From Bisporella sp. PMI_857 (Eukaryota > Ascomycota > Leotiomycetes > Helotiales > Helotiaceae), in contig JAJSPD010000039.1 of NCBI GenBank assembly GCA_021307315.1, positions 364,673 to 428,672 of the forward strand: a stretch of DNA of 64,000 bases, given 5' to 3'. Made by a program: the position numbers and the translations under genes. Below the pieces are notes generated by a model. That model had not been told where the DNA came from, searched no databases, and saw only the letters and a list, made by a program, of their open reading frames with translations. Shown here piece by piece: positions 49,970-62,040 of the stretch (position 1 is its first letter; every line of letters starts with the position of its first letter).

Positions 49970-52900
49970 ATCCACCTAAATTCCACTTAAATTGAAACAA
50001 CGATTCAACCTTGTGAAGGAAGAAAGTTGGGGGATGGCTCATGACGCTAGGATTGAGATTGGTTTAGGAGTGCATGCTATTTAATTACATATTGCATAGA
50101 AAATGTTAATGAACATAGTTGTACATTGATCATAGACCGTTCCATATGCACATAATGTCAATTTCTGGTTGCCATGTCCACCTCAACTTCTGCGTATTTG
50201 TAAATTTATAGTAGAGCCGGCCTGTCGGATCTCAAATTTCCACATATCCCTAGAAAGAGACATGGCCCTAGCCATTTCACCATCAGCTAGTACTGAGTGT
50301 ACAATCTGTGTAGCGCCTGCTTCAATTGGCAAATCATGGCTTGACAAAGTAACCTTAGCACCATCCACCAATAGCGAATCTCAACGGATTATCCATAAAT
50401 GCCATACAGTGCCGAGTGCACCGAGATTCTCATTGATCTACAATCAGGTGCAAAGACGAGAAGTCACATAAAAGCGTCCCACGCTCCTTCGCGTCAAAAA
50501 CTCTTCCAGCTTGTGCTAGGAGCGTAAAATGGCACGCAGGCACACCCGTTCTGCTCTAGCTGAGCAATGAACGCTGTGAGGCGACTTGGGAAGACCCGGT
50601 CGAATTAGGGAGACGAAGTGGGCAAGGGTACATGTAAAAATACCCTTAGAGGCGTGCTTTCGGTAAATCAATTGAAATTGAATCCTCTTTAACCAAAAAA
50701 ACGGATGTGAAGCTCTGTGGTCTGGGATGTGTTGCCCTAGCAAAAGTAAGCATACATGATCATCCAACATCGGTATACCAAAATACGCTATGCTAAAACG
50801 GGATGATATCTAAGATTCGGGTTTTTGGAGACGCCAGCATGCGAGATTGATTAAGGACTGAAGACATGGCTTGTGGTATATGGAGGTGTCTTCACATGAC
50901 TTAAGCGAGCAAACCCCCTTTCTCCATCTTCACGCGCATAAACGTCATGTCCTTCATATGCGAGCAGTGGGTGTGTTGTTAATCCGCAGCGAATGATACA
51001 TCTGTGGAAGGGTATCGTTCAAAGCCGTTTCGTCGCATGTGCGCTGATGTTTTACCGTCTATGAGTTGGTATCGTAGAGACGGGATCAAAAAACGTTTTA
51101 GTCAATATGACTATGCTCTTCATTTCTGAATATCATTCCTCCCCTGAACCGGGTGGTCTTGGCTATAAGCACAACGATTTTGGCTTATGGCTTAGCGCTG
51201 ATTTTGAAGTCTTTGGGCACATATTTCATAGGCGCATGCTTTGGCCTTGCTTGAAAATGCATTTTGCTGGAACGTGTTGACGCATTTCTCAACAAGCAGG
51301 AATAAGCCGGTGATGTGGGCAAAGCTCTCCTCGGTCTCTACTACCTGGTTAGTAGCCCTCTTTCTTATCAATTGCGAACCGTTTTCTACCACGGTTGTAT
51401 GGTCTGTTTGCTCCTGGCTAATACGCAATATATTTCATTTAGAATTTGCAGAATCGGCCACACTAGCTATTATTGACAAGATTCTTGATGCGGAACTTCA
51501 TGAACAGCCCTTGGTGTTCAGAAGCTTCTTATCAGCCCTTATCAGCCTCCTGCGGCCTGATTGATTATTATTTAAATGTTAGGTACCTCTGGCGGACTGG
51601 ACCGACAAAGCCACTCACTCATGCATAGTATTGAGTAGGACTCAAGCTAAGAAAGCTTGGGTAGGAGAGATATAACAAATAGAGTTTTGGGGCAGGAGCT
51701 GATGAAGGGCATATGAAAGTTCAGTAAGTAAGGTAATGAAATCTGGATCACGACTCAGTCAATCTTGCAAATAGATTTGATCAAAGCTTGGCTCATGGAA
51801 ACGAAGACGAGCCATCGATTTAAAGCATTGAGCGTAATTGCATGGCGATGATCGTCCTCTACAGTGAAATTACAACAAAAAATGTTTCGGAAAGCCCTGG
51901 CACGGATTAATGCAGTAGTGGCATTGAAAATGCAGACAAACAAGACTGAAAGTCTTTCTTGTATTAGCATAACAATGAGTCAGCAAAGTGGTCGAGGACA
52001 TCAAAATGTACGTTATGATATCTGATAATCAGACAAAGCGTTATATAAACATGTGGATTTGGATTAAAAGATAGGTGAATTCTCGGGCTCATCTATCAGC
52101 ATACGAATGTAACATCAGGTTTCGGCGAGTACTTATACATAAGCCAACTACCTTCCTTAGGCAATAATGCCCATCCCTCATTTTCATGATAACGGTTCCC
52201 GTCTGCTATATATTATTTTTAATGAACACGTTACTTTGGGTATGGCCATATTGCCACAAGCAATCTACTTTATAGAACTTAGGCGAGATAAGCTTGAAAT
52301 ATCCGAGTATTACCTTCGCCACTGTAGAAGCATTCCAAGATATGTAAACACCCACTCTGTCATTAGCCAAATATTAATGAAGGCAATGGTAGTATTGGCA
52401 CGTGATGCCTAGAATACTAAGAGTGTTATGCTGGAATGGTCCTGCAGAGAGGCAGCATCTGTAGAGCAGGAATGGTAGGGTTGTAGCGCAGTTGCGGCCG
52501 AGAACTATTTCTAAATACTACAATGATGAGAATGAATAGCCAGAGATCTACCAACACTAAACATTTCTATTGTCGATAATTAGAATGGCACAGGTAACCT
52601 GGAAATTAGTTTTTATCAAATCTGCCTAACTAATAAGGAAAGTATATATGCAAGGCTGAGCTTTACGAGATCAGATATCTATTTAGAATAGAGTGGGATT
52701 TCCAAGACTATATTTTCGCATCGGATAATTGCAACAAGGCTGTCATCAAAGAAGTAGCATTGAACGTCATAAATATATCTTGAGTGTGTTCTTGTGGTAA
52801 ATCTATAGAAAATACTGGAAACGTTGGCAATGCGTCCGAATATTCTCAGCCTCTCTAGGCTACCTAACAGTGATAACAATGTAACTGGCCTGAAAGATGC

Positions 52901-53183
52901 TGATGACTTACCTCGCATGGCAATGGTGCAGCCCATGCAACAAAATTCGATGGCTGGACCTCAGAAGGATGCAGTTTTTTGGAGCTAGCTTAGCTTGAGA
53001 GCAAGACCATGTGCAAGGTCGGTAAGAAGAATCTATTTTATCATGTAATGGCCAAGATGGAGTAAAACATTCCAAACGACCAGAGACAGACACAGGAAGT
53101 GTCTGATCAACAAGTTAGGTTCAGCATAAGGAATATTAATCATGATAACATGATGTTGACTGATGATTAAGTGTAGTTCGAGC
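49970..53183. other. Gene-poor region
   Basis: No supported gene. Open frames near 51.2-51.6 kb on both strands look weakly protein-like but have no recognised family; they could be decayed coding sequence. No repeats are evident. Confidence 0.4.
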
Positions 53184-54329
53184 CTAGACTGCAATGGCCC
53201 TCAAGAAAGCTGAACTCTCGTTACCTTCTACTACGGATGCTAAAGGCGTGGCTGACCTGTCCTGCAATTGACGAATATACGACTGAGCGATCTTAAGCCA
53301 TATTGCTTTCTCTGCCTTGCTGGCTCCTAGTCCCCGCCATATCCAGATTGCAGTCCCTGTATCGAGCAGAAAGATGTCCTGAGTATCAAGGTCGCTCCTC
53401 TCAATGGGCTGTCCATCTTTGACAATGTTAAACGACAATACGCCATCGCCGTCGCTAAGGCGAAAGAGCTTTGGCGGATAACCAGCAACCGATATGGAGA
53501 CCGGCCTAGGGGCTTTCAAATCTACAGAGGCGGTATCAGAGCCTGCTAACAAAGACACGATAATATGCGACCGTGATTCGTTCTGTGAAAGCACCTCTAC
53601 ATCAATGTGTTTCGCCAGCGTCATATTATGCACCACTTGTGCAGCCTTTGCCTTCTCCATCGGACTACAATTTTTACCTTGCCATACCCAGATTTTCTCC
53701 CCTTGATCTAAAATAAACACATCGTTCTCATCCAAGCTCTGCCATGCAGGCTCCACCTCGTAGATGACGGTGGTGCGCCCTTGCTTGAAGACTCGCAGGA
53801 GCGTAGTCACTTCCTTGGGCGCCTCCTCCTCAACATGCGTGAAACCAGATTTAACACCGCCTTTTAGGATACGCAGTTGTGGGAATAGAGCAAGGAAGTC
53901 CTCGGAAGGAGCTTGTTGTGTCTCTCGGTGTTGTGTCGCGGTGCCTTTGAGGAATTCATCCAGCTCCACCGTCTTGTATGCCGCAGTGCCTGCCTCATCC
54001 TGTGTAGTCTTGCTTCCTAGCCAAAAGAATATATCGTGACCCAAATTCTCTTCCCCTTGTTTTCCAACTTTGTATGAATGAAGCACGATGTAGCTGTCAC
54101 CTTCGTGGAACTCCCCTGCCTTTTCTGCTGGCCACTCTATCACCTCGAAGTCTTCAATACGCCAAACGTATAGGCCAGCTTGTTGACTAACAATGCCGTT
54201 GTTCCAAGCTGGCTCGGTGGCGGCGGATGCGTACTTGACGCTGTGATCGATGTTCGTCCCAATGAACTCGACGTTGCTATCTTTGACGTCGTACTCTTTG
54301 AGATGGACCAATCCTTCGTGTGGAGGCAT
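53184..54329 (-). CDS. Gelsolin/severin-like actin-binding protein
   Basis: Single-exon 381-aa protein with ATG at 54329. It has three gelsolin-type segments: the first with GLYVWRIEDFEVIEWP and GDSYIVLHSYK, followed by HDIFFWLGSKTTQDEAGTAA and YKTVELDEFL, a pattern strongly conserved in segment 1. The second contains LLRVFKQGRTTVIYEVE and DVFILDQGEKIWVWQGKNCS. The third has PPKLFRLSDGDGVLSFNIVK and DIFLLDTGTAIWIWRG. A three-segment length matches fragmin/severin proteins that cut and cap actin filaments in a calcium-dependent way. Fungal copies are often dispensable and their role is little known. No headpiece domain. Cytosolic. Confidence 0.93.
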   Translation of the reverse strand: MPPHEGLVHLKEYDVKDSNVEFIGTNIDHSVKYASAATEPAWNNGIVSQQAGLYVWRIEDFEVIEWPAEKAGEFHEGDSYIVLHSYKVGKQGEENLGHDIFFWLGSKTTQDEAGTAAYKTVELDEFLKGTATQHRETQQAPSEDFLALFPQLRILKGGVKSGFTHVEEEAPKEVTTLLRVFKQGRTTVIYEVEPAWQSLDENDVFILDQGEKIWVWQGKNCSPMEKAKAAQVVHNMTLAKHIDVEVLSQNESRSHIIVSLLAGSDTASVDLKAPRPVSISVAGYPPKLFRLSDGDGVLSFNIVKDGQPIERSDLDTQDIFLLDTGTAIWIWRGLGASKAEKAIWLKIAQSYIRQLQDRSATPLASVVEGNESSAFLRAIAV

Positions 54330-54807
54330 GACTTGTTTCGTGTAAATAGCTGTAGAGGGAAGGCTTTTACGGAAAAGATGTCAATGGGAGAGCATTGGAG
54401 GTTTGCTGTTGTCGTTGCGATTGGTAGTGCTGAGGTGACATCTGAAACATGATTGAGGTGGAGCTGGCAACTAGCGTGATCGCGAGGCTGACATGATATT
54501 TATCTTGGAGGAACGCGCGATGGTGACATATTGATGTGACAGTTTGTATGTAATATCATAATTGTTGGAGAGATGGAGTGGCAATCCAGAGCACTCTGGT
54601 CGGTATTCTGGCAATGCACATGCCTTGCAAGGCTCACAATTGTTACGTAGAGAAAGCGCCAAAATATCTACCTTCCACCACCGTACCATAGCTTGCGGGT
54701 TCTTTTGATATTTAACAGGGTTTGTTCATTACGTGCTTCTATATACAATTATTTCTCGTTTTGATCGTACAGTAAATGAAGAGAGTCTATTTTCATGATG
54801 AGGCCGT
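54330..54807. other. Spacer between gelsolin-like start and ABC transporter end
   Basis: 478 nt. Holds the promoter of the gelsolin-like gene and the 3' end of the ABC gene. No coding region. Confidence 0.45.
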
Positions 54808-57800
54808 TCATTTCTTCATCAACCTCGCAAATAAACCTTTCTTAGCCTCGCTGTATCCTTCTTCCTGCACATCATTCTTCTGTACGATAGTCAAAAAAAC
54901 CTGGTCTAGAGTCGTCGGACTGACAGAGTAATGATCAAGCCCCATCCGTAACCTGTTTTCTTCCAGCAATGTGATGATTTTGCCGATTCCGTCCCGTTTG
55001 ATATTTCTCCCACCACTAATTTCGTCCTCACTCACCTCAGCATCACGCTCAGAGATAGGGACTGAGAAGCGGAGTTGACCATGGTACGTCTTGTCTTCAA
55101 TGTTTGCTCCAGGAAAGCTCTGCTGGACCCAGGAACGCAGGTTCATTATCTCAAAATCAGGTGTATGCGGAGCCGATTTGAGGACGAGATGGATATACCA
55201 CCACCCTCCGAATCTCTGCCTTAAGCCGTCACTGGTCCCCATGGCCAACATCCTACGAGCCATGATACCTGCGCGATCGGCAAGTGCGTCTGCCTCCTCC
55301 ATGCTATGTGTTGTCAAGAGAAGACTTCGACCAGGCACAACGGCAGCAAGTGTCTTCCACATTACTCTCTTCGCTGCAGCGTCCATTCCCGACGAAGGCT
55401 CATCGAGTAAGAGTACTGTTGGGTTTCCGATGAGAGCAATGCCCAGAGAAAGCTTGCGCTTGTTTCCACCTGATAGTTTGGCGGCCATACGTTCCGTGAA
55501 CGCCGTAAGTCCTACAGCTGCGATGACTGCATTGACATTGTGTTCGACATCTTGCACCCCTCTAACACGAGCATAGAATCGAAGGTGTTCTAATACTGAC
55601 ATTTGATCCATTGCTATTTGAATGTCAGTTGGTGACCCATGGAGATGCGCAGATGACTCACCATCGTATTGAGGGCAGACTCCAAGATGTGACCTTGCTT
55701 GTGCTCGATGCCTGTTTATTTCAATATTTTCAACAAAGATAGTTCCTCCATTCTTAGACGGCTGGATATCACCACGGACCAATGATATGGTAGTTGACTT
55801 TCCCGCGCCATTAGGGCCGAGAAGTGCAAAAACCTCGCCTCTTTTAACGCCAAAAGTCAGATTCTCGACTGCTGTAAGGCGGCCAAAGGACTTGGTAAGA
55901 TGAAGAACCCGGAGGCCATCATTGGAACTGTTAACACGTGCAAGTTCTTCCGCATCTTCCTTGTCAGTTGAATTGTCCTCAGCGGATGGTTTAGCAGTCT
56001 CTCCTCTAACTCTGCGGTACCAGGCAACGATTGATCCAGAATCATTCCATAGTAGAATAGCGAAAAGAAAGAATATCTGCATGAAAAGGTATAGTATAGG
56101 TCCGCCATAAACAAGAATGCCTCCTGGATTAGAGGATATCTCCTTGCCATCACAAGTAGTGGAGAAAATGTTCAAGGTAATGAAAAGGGTTCGAATCAAG
56201 CTTCCCATTGGAGAGACCAGTGAAATGACAAAGTGTACGACGAGTAGATAATCGTCAATTTTGTTGACCGATGCGTAGGTAATAGTGCAGAGATAAGCAA
56301 TAAGGTAAATCAAGAATAGAACTGCTTGTCCAGCTGCCGCAAAGGCATAGGCAGATAGCTGAGTGCGAGCGAAAAGTGACACAACGTAGGATAGCAAGAT
56401 AGATGCCACACCGAAAAGGGAAAATATAATGAATAAGTAGCCGACGTGGTACCAGATAGATGATACAGCCGCGAAGATGGCCACTGTGATAGCGCTTGAA
56501 ATGAGAACAATGCAGAAATCGAACGTCATGTAGGCTAACCACAAGGGTAGCGAACGAACACCATTTGAATATTGGAGGCTGCGAATATTTCGCGTCCTCT
56601 CCACGGTTGGGTAAAGAGCAAAGAAGCCTGGGTAAGCTGCCATTGCCAAGCCAAAGTATACAACTAGCTGTAGAGATTTTCCCGTGCCTGGCACCCAGGG
56701 TATATCAAAAGTGGTGAATTGGAAACCAATCGGCGTGTTTGTAAGCATGACATCCAGAATATTTTGACCAAACATTGCATTGTAGATATTGCGATTACCT
56801 CTATAAGCCAAGGTTGTCAGACCGTCACTGGATCCAAGAAAGATTCCAGCTGGTGTGACTGTCTTATAGTTCTGACGAACGAAGACATTGAAGTCATCTA
56901 AAGTATCGACCCGGGTGAGATTGGCTAGAATTGGGGATTGGGCGAGCGCAGTTGGGCCTCCGATGATAGGCTCGAACAGCGAAACTAATGTGGCATTAGA
57001 AAACCTATCAGAAGGCCCAACAAGAATATTGTATTGCCGCGTCACGGAGAGGAGGTTTTCGATGTCGGCATCATCAAATAGGTCCTCAGGTGAGCATCCG
57101 ACAGCATGGGCGCCATCGAGAAAAAGGGTCACAAGACCAGCTGCAATTATTGGGAGGAGTAGAGCTGTTATGTATGGCAGATAATTTCGACGAATAATGG
57201 TTATTCTCTTTCGGAACAGAACCCAAGCTTGACGGAAGAAACCAATGCTTTGACCCGTATGCAAATTGAGAGCAGGAGGGTCCACAATCTGCGGGGCGTT
57301 ATTAGGCTTTATACCTTGAACCTTTTCATACACTTCATCCGGTGGAGTTGTCATTTTATGATCAATGTCAGTTGTGCTGTCAGCTTGAACCTCATCTGCG
57401 AGATGAAGAAAGACATCTTCAATAGTCGGACCGGACAGTTGATAATCATTTAGCCCATCTACTTCTAGCCGTTTGATGATCTGAGCAGTTTGTGTGGATG
57501 TGGTCGCAGCATACATGGTCTGGCCAAAGGTAACTTGCCTATCGATATCAGCGATATCTGGTCCCGTTGGGTGTCCTGGACCTGTTTGTAGGTGAATTCG
57601 GTATCCGCCCCCAAGTTTCTCTTTCAACTCAACTGAAGAGCCTTCAGCACGAAGTGTCCCTTTTGATAGGATGGCAATGCGATCAGCCAAGAGGTCTGCT
57701 TCATCCAGAAAATGGGTGGTCAAAATGATGGTTCGTGAACCGCGCTCAGCAAGGAGAATATCCCAGATTTTGCGACGACTAAGAGGGTCTAATCCACTAC

Positions 57801-59801
57801 TGACCTCATCCACGCAACAGACAGAACTGCCACCTGTGAACATCATCCCGAGCTGGAGCTTCCGTCTCTGGCCGCCAGAAAGAGTTTTCGCCCGAGCGCC
57901 AATCTTGCGGTCAAGATCTATCGCCTTGATCAGATTGCGGAGGGCGTCCTTCGCATCTCTTGGGCCTGTTGATTTGAGCCTGTTGAAAATACGAATATGC
58001 TCCTCAACTGTCAATTCATCCCACAAGACGTTCTTTTGTGGAGCGATGCCCAAGCCACCTGTACCGTCGACGGTGATAGTGCCACTCGTAACCCTGTTCA
58101 AGCCTGCAATTGCATCTAAAGTGGTACTTTTGCCACTACCGTTAGCCCCCAAGAGAACGAATATCTGCCCCTTATGAGCATTCAGAGTCAGACCATTGAC
58201 AGCCACAACGGTCGCCTTTGGTGTCTTTGTGAGACCCGCAAATTGTCGTCGAAACCAATTGGGTCTATAGTGCTTAGCTGATAGAAGTCCTGGTTAGCTC
58301 ATGGGTATGAGATAGATGTAACATAATGTAAACACCGGACCGTGCCTGGTCTTCATGTCGATTATGAACGGGACTTGAACTTACTAAATTCCTTCAATTG
58401 CACAGTATTAAATTCACTTGTGTTTGCATCTCTTCCATCAGATGATTGCCGCAAGCTTTGACCAACTACAGACCGTCCTTTGGATGCTGTTCCATAGAGG
58501 TATCGCTCTACGAGAGCACCAAGTATCGGATAAACGAAAATTTGGATGATAAGGAATATCCACAACCCAATACCAGGAAAGTCCCATGGATTTCCTGGTG
58601 CAGCCCGAACTAGATCTGTTGGAGCATTCTGACGCTCATAGCGTGACATGAATACGATGAAAAACACGTAGTTGCATGGGGCAAATAAGAGACTAAGGAT
58701 GGCGATTGTGCCCGAATTTGTCTTGTTGATAACCTGGGCAAGAACCCCAAGAAGGAGAGTTACAAGAGCTAGAGTGATCCCACTCAGCTGTGCCTTTTTG
58801 AAGAATGAAGCTCCGAGGATTGAAAATGATGCAAGAGAAAGCCCAGAGAGGATATGGAATATGATGACAATGGCCATAGATGTTTTCGCGAAAACTCCCG
58901 CTCCAAGAACTATACTCATGATTATCCAACCAGGCAGGTAGATTAAGTCGAAAGCGACATGGTATGACAATATCCGTGCCAACTGTGGCTGCCATCTTCG
59001 AAGATTTGGCATCATTGCCTCGATCAATTGCGACATACCTAGTTCTCTTTCGGAAGCAATGAATCCAGTAAGATGGTAAGTCACGCCAACCATACCGATC
59101 AAGAAGGCTACTCCCAGAACATTGATAATGGCGCCTTGATAATTGACTCGAATTCTAGTCCTCCGTTCCTCGGGGTTCTCATCTGTAAAAGGATACTCGA
59201 GAATGGTATCTGGTAGAATCGGTCCCGTAGCGTTGAGGCTGGCAATGGCATAATCAACTGCCCGCTGTAGCGGCAAAAGGTAGATCTGGGCATCATTATT
59301 CTCCTTGTCAATCACAATCTTGGTTCCAAGCGCCCCATCTGCCCGCAGCGTGTAATTCCATATCCCGCCAACGCCTTCGTTTGGCGAGGAATGGAACACT
59401 ATGGCTCCATAGCAAGTTGTTGCGCCACGCAGACTGCTTCTGCAGACATCCAGTAATTCTCCCTCATTGCTTAATCTCGAGATGGTCTTACCAGTTGTGG
59501 ATCCAGCCACAATGTCTATGACCCTTTCGACATCGCCTCCTACGAGCCCATTATTCACGAACACCAGTTTGTTTCTTCCGCCACTGGCTGCATCAAGACC
59601 CTGCTGGAGAGTTCGGATCGGAGTCGGATCGCCGATACCATAGACTGAAGGTGGAACGAAGAGGTTTCTCGCATAGCTTAGAAACACCATGAAGGCGACT
59701 GGCAGAAAGAAGGCTCGGACGGTAGTACTAATGGCATGGCGGTTGAGGGCGATCAGGATGTTCTTGCGCGTCAAGGTCCATGACTGCGAGAGGAGGCCCA
59801 T
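54808..59801 (-). CDS. Full-size ABC transporter of subfamily A
   Basis: Three exons on the minus strand: 59801-58385, 58277-55662 and 55613-54808, giving 1612 aa. The first intron (107 nt) joins QLKEF to KHYRPNWFRRQFAGL. The second, 48 nt, is in frame and has no stop, so an automatic call may read through it. Its removal restores CPQYDAMDQMSVLEHL. Order is TMD1-NBD1-TMD2-NBD2. NBD1 has Walker A GANGSGKST (about 516), signature LSGGQRRKLQLG and Walker B CCVDEVSSGLD. NBD2 has GPNGAGKST (about 1292), signature LSGGNKRKLSLG and LLLDEPSSGMD. The large luminal loops between the first two helices of each TMD and the ABC-A-type regulatory segment after each NBD (LEENRLRMGLDHYSVSPTTL) fit ABC-A. ABC-A proteins generally move lipids, and fungal substrates are unknown. 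Both ATP sites look intact, so it is probably active. Confidence 0.93.
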
Positions 59802-60191
59802 GCTGCCGGCTGGATGATGGTTGGGTGTAGATGGAAAGACTACATCCCTCGAAGTGCGGAACCCATCATTCTTGTGTGCTTGCCAAGGGGATTGAGTGGT
59901 GAAGTTCCTGGGGAGCCCTTCGGATTCGGTATAATTGTGCCCCGTCCAGAGCCTGGGGCTGTGCTGTATTGCTTGTTGCAGAATGCGATACGCTAGCCAC
60001 TAGCGATGATGAAAGAACTATATGGAAGTATGGGATATCGAGTGAATGAGAGAGAGCATGAAGAGGAATGACAAAAATGGGATGTTGACAAACCGCAGAG
60101 AGGGAGAGCAGAGATCAATAGAGGGCATACATATGGTGGGAATCTACCAGCTGGTGGCGATGCTGATTCTTGTAGCCAGCCGATTACGTTA
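59802..60191. other. Upstream region of the ABC-A gene
   Basis: 390 nt including the promoter of the ABC-A gene. No further gene is seen. Its distal end abuts the MITE. Confidence 0.4.
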
Positions 60192-60438
60192 GAAGGCTTC
60201 CCTAGTCAACCGCCCACCCTACTCAACCGCCCAAAAATATAGTAAGGAACACCAAAAAAAATCGAAAAATTTAAAAATGGTCAGATTATTCTCAAATTAA
60301 GGGATCTAATGTAAATTAACTCGAAAATTACCGTGGCGGTGTTCAAATTCTGATTAAATGATGTTGTTGTGACAAAATTCTAATAAAACCAAAATTTGGG
60401 CGGTTGAGTAGGGTGGGCGGTTGACTAGGGAAGCCTTC
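60192..60438. mobile_element. 247-bp MITE with 44-bp perfect inverted repeats and TA flanks
   Basis: Left end 60192-60235 and right end 60395-60438 are perfect inverted copies over 44 nt, starting GAAGGCTTCCCTAGTCAACC. Each end is bordered by TA (60190-60191 and 60439-60440), the target duplication of Tc1/mariner-type transposases. The repeat itself holds two direct copies of CAACCGCCC separated by ACCCTACT. The interior is AT-rich and non-coding. Perfect ends suggest recent movement with a transposase supplied elsewhere. Confidence 0.9.
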
Positions 60439-60984
60439 TATCAACGTAAAATTCTTGGCATTTCAAATACGCGGATAGGAGCCTTTCCGTATACCCCAAA
60501 CAAACCTAGGATGTCAGTGCGATATCAATATGACTGATTTTAAAAGGGAATGTTACGCATCATAATATACTTGAGCTTGGACAGAACGGGGTGATCTCTA
60601 AGCATTGTTTACTGGTTATGGGCACAGTCGTATTGGAGCACTCCAATACTTATACATGTGAGCCGGACCATGTGTTCCAGTGTGCGAGTTAGTATTATCG
60701 TGACATATCGACCCCTAAAAACCAATACTATATACCACGCAATATGGGATTTGAAATTTGCATACGTATTACAACAAAATTTGCAATCTCATATTATATT
60801 ATACTATACCGCGATATACTACAACACTAACTCTAAATAACGCTATTCCCAAATTAGCAATACAACAAAAGTTTTAGTCTTTTAAATTCGGCTATTTGTA
60901 CTAAAAAGAGTAAAGCTTATTTCTTTATGTTTCTGACTTTTGTATTAAAGACGCAAAGTGGCCTAAGCACAGTATTTAGTATTA
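60439..60984. other. Spacer between two small DNA transposons
   Basis: AT-rich, no coding region or repeat recognised. Confidence 0.5.
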
Positions 60985-61518
60985 CAGTCAAGCCTCGATA
61001 TATCGGAACGCTTGGTTTTAAGCTAGTATTCCGATATATAAAGGATTCCGATGTAACGACGTCTTACGTAATCGAGAATTTTTTTGGATTCTAGCAGCTT
61101 TTTATAGTAGTATATATACACCAAAATCGTCTGCAGCGCAACAAATCAGGGAAATGAAAGCGGCACTAGCTTTTCTTGACTTGTACTAAAAAATACGATT
61201 TTAAATCAGCCTGTTTTGTAGATTTTTTCTCGAACTGACGTTTAAAGATTTTTTTCTTGTAATCGAGCCAAAAAATTAGGATTTCTCGATGTATTTGTTA
61301 TATAATATTACTTAATATCTGATATATGAATTCTGTTAGTAAAACCACACGAATTTTATATCGGAATGCTACTAAAGATTAGCAGATCTATTCCGATCAC
61401 GATATAAATGAGGATTCCGATATACAGAGCCAAAAATCGGCCGTTCTGAAGTTTTTTTTTTTTTCTGATAAATGGAGGATTCCGATATATCGAGTTCCGA
61501 TATATCGAAGTTTGACTG
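60985..61518. mobile_element. 534-bp pogo/Fot-like non-autonomous relic
   Basis: Ends are imperfect inverted repeats starting CAGTCAAGCCTCGATATATC on the left; the right end reads inward with two substitutions in the first 20 positions. Both sides carry a TA. AGTCAAGC-type ends are typical of Fot/pogo elements. Inside each end the motif ATTCCGATATA recurs several times (near 61021, 61041, 61378, 61411, 61479). No transposase frame remains; the centre is AT-rich. Confidence 0.82.
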
Positions 61519-61635
61519 TATTGCCAATATAATATAAGATTCAATTTCTGTCACGGCGCTGGCGCGCCTACAGCTCCTTTATGGCCTAACAGCCCGTAAG
61601 GCATCCACATTGGGGATCACGCGGAACGCCACGTG

Positions 61636-61989
61636 TGTTACGGTCCTATTGGCTGATCCAATATAGATAGAAGATCTTGGTCCGGGGTTTGTTGGTCTGG
61701 AGAGAAGTAGGTATATCACATATAAGACTAGATCCCAATAACAAGTATACTATTGAAGAATACTATTTGAGTTGAGCACGAAGCTCCTATCTACGGGGAA
61801 AGCTATCTACTTATATAGGGCTTCGTGGGGTTGGATCATTGCAGAAACCATGATCCAGTTGGCTCATGGATCATAGCATGATCCATGATCCATCACGTGA
61901 CCTTTCCATCCCAGGGGTTCTCTGTGTAAGCCAAGCTTACCGAGCCTCAGGCCCCTAAGGCATAAGTCCTGTTAGCGATGCGCGTAACA
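61636..61989 (-). repeat. 3' LTR of a Ty3/Gypsy element
   Basis: 354 nt bounded by TGTTACG and CGTAACA (7-bp inverted ends). On the minus strand it is preceded by a purine tract (GGGGGATAG, plus 61990-61998), as expected for the 3' LTR. It contains a near-perfect hairpin ATGGATCAT-AGC-ATGATCCAT at 61866-61886 and a TCACGTGA at 61893-61900. The 5' LTR is outside the window. Confidence 0.8.
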
Positions 61990-62040
61990 CTATCCCCCGT
62001 CTAGGTTTAGCGTGTCCACATGCTTAAGTAGGTCAAGGAA

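Noticed and set aside
51192..51564. Two antisense frames (107 codons plus, 78 codons minus)
   Set aside because: Weakly protein-like, but no start context, family or neighbouring exon could be found. Possibly decayed sequence.
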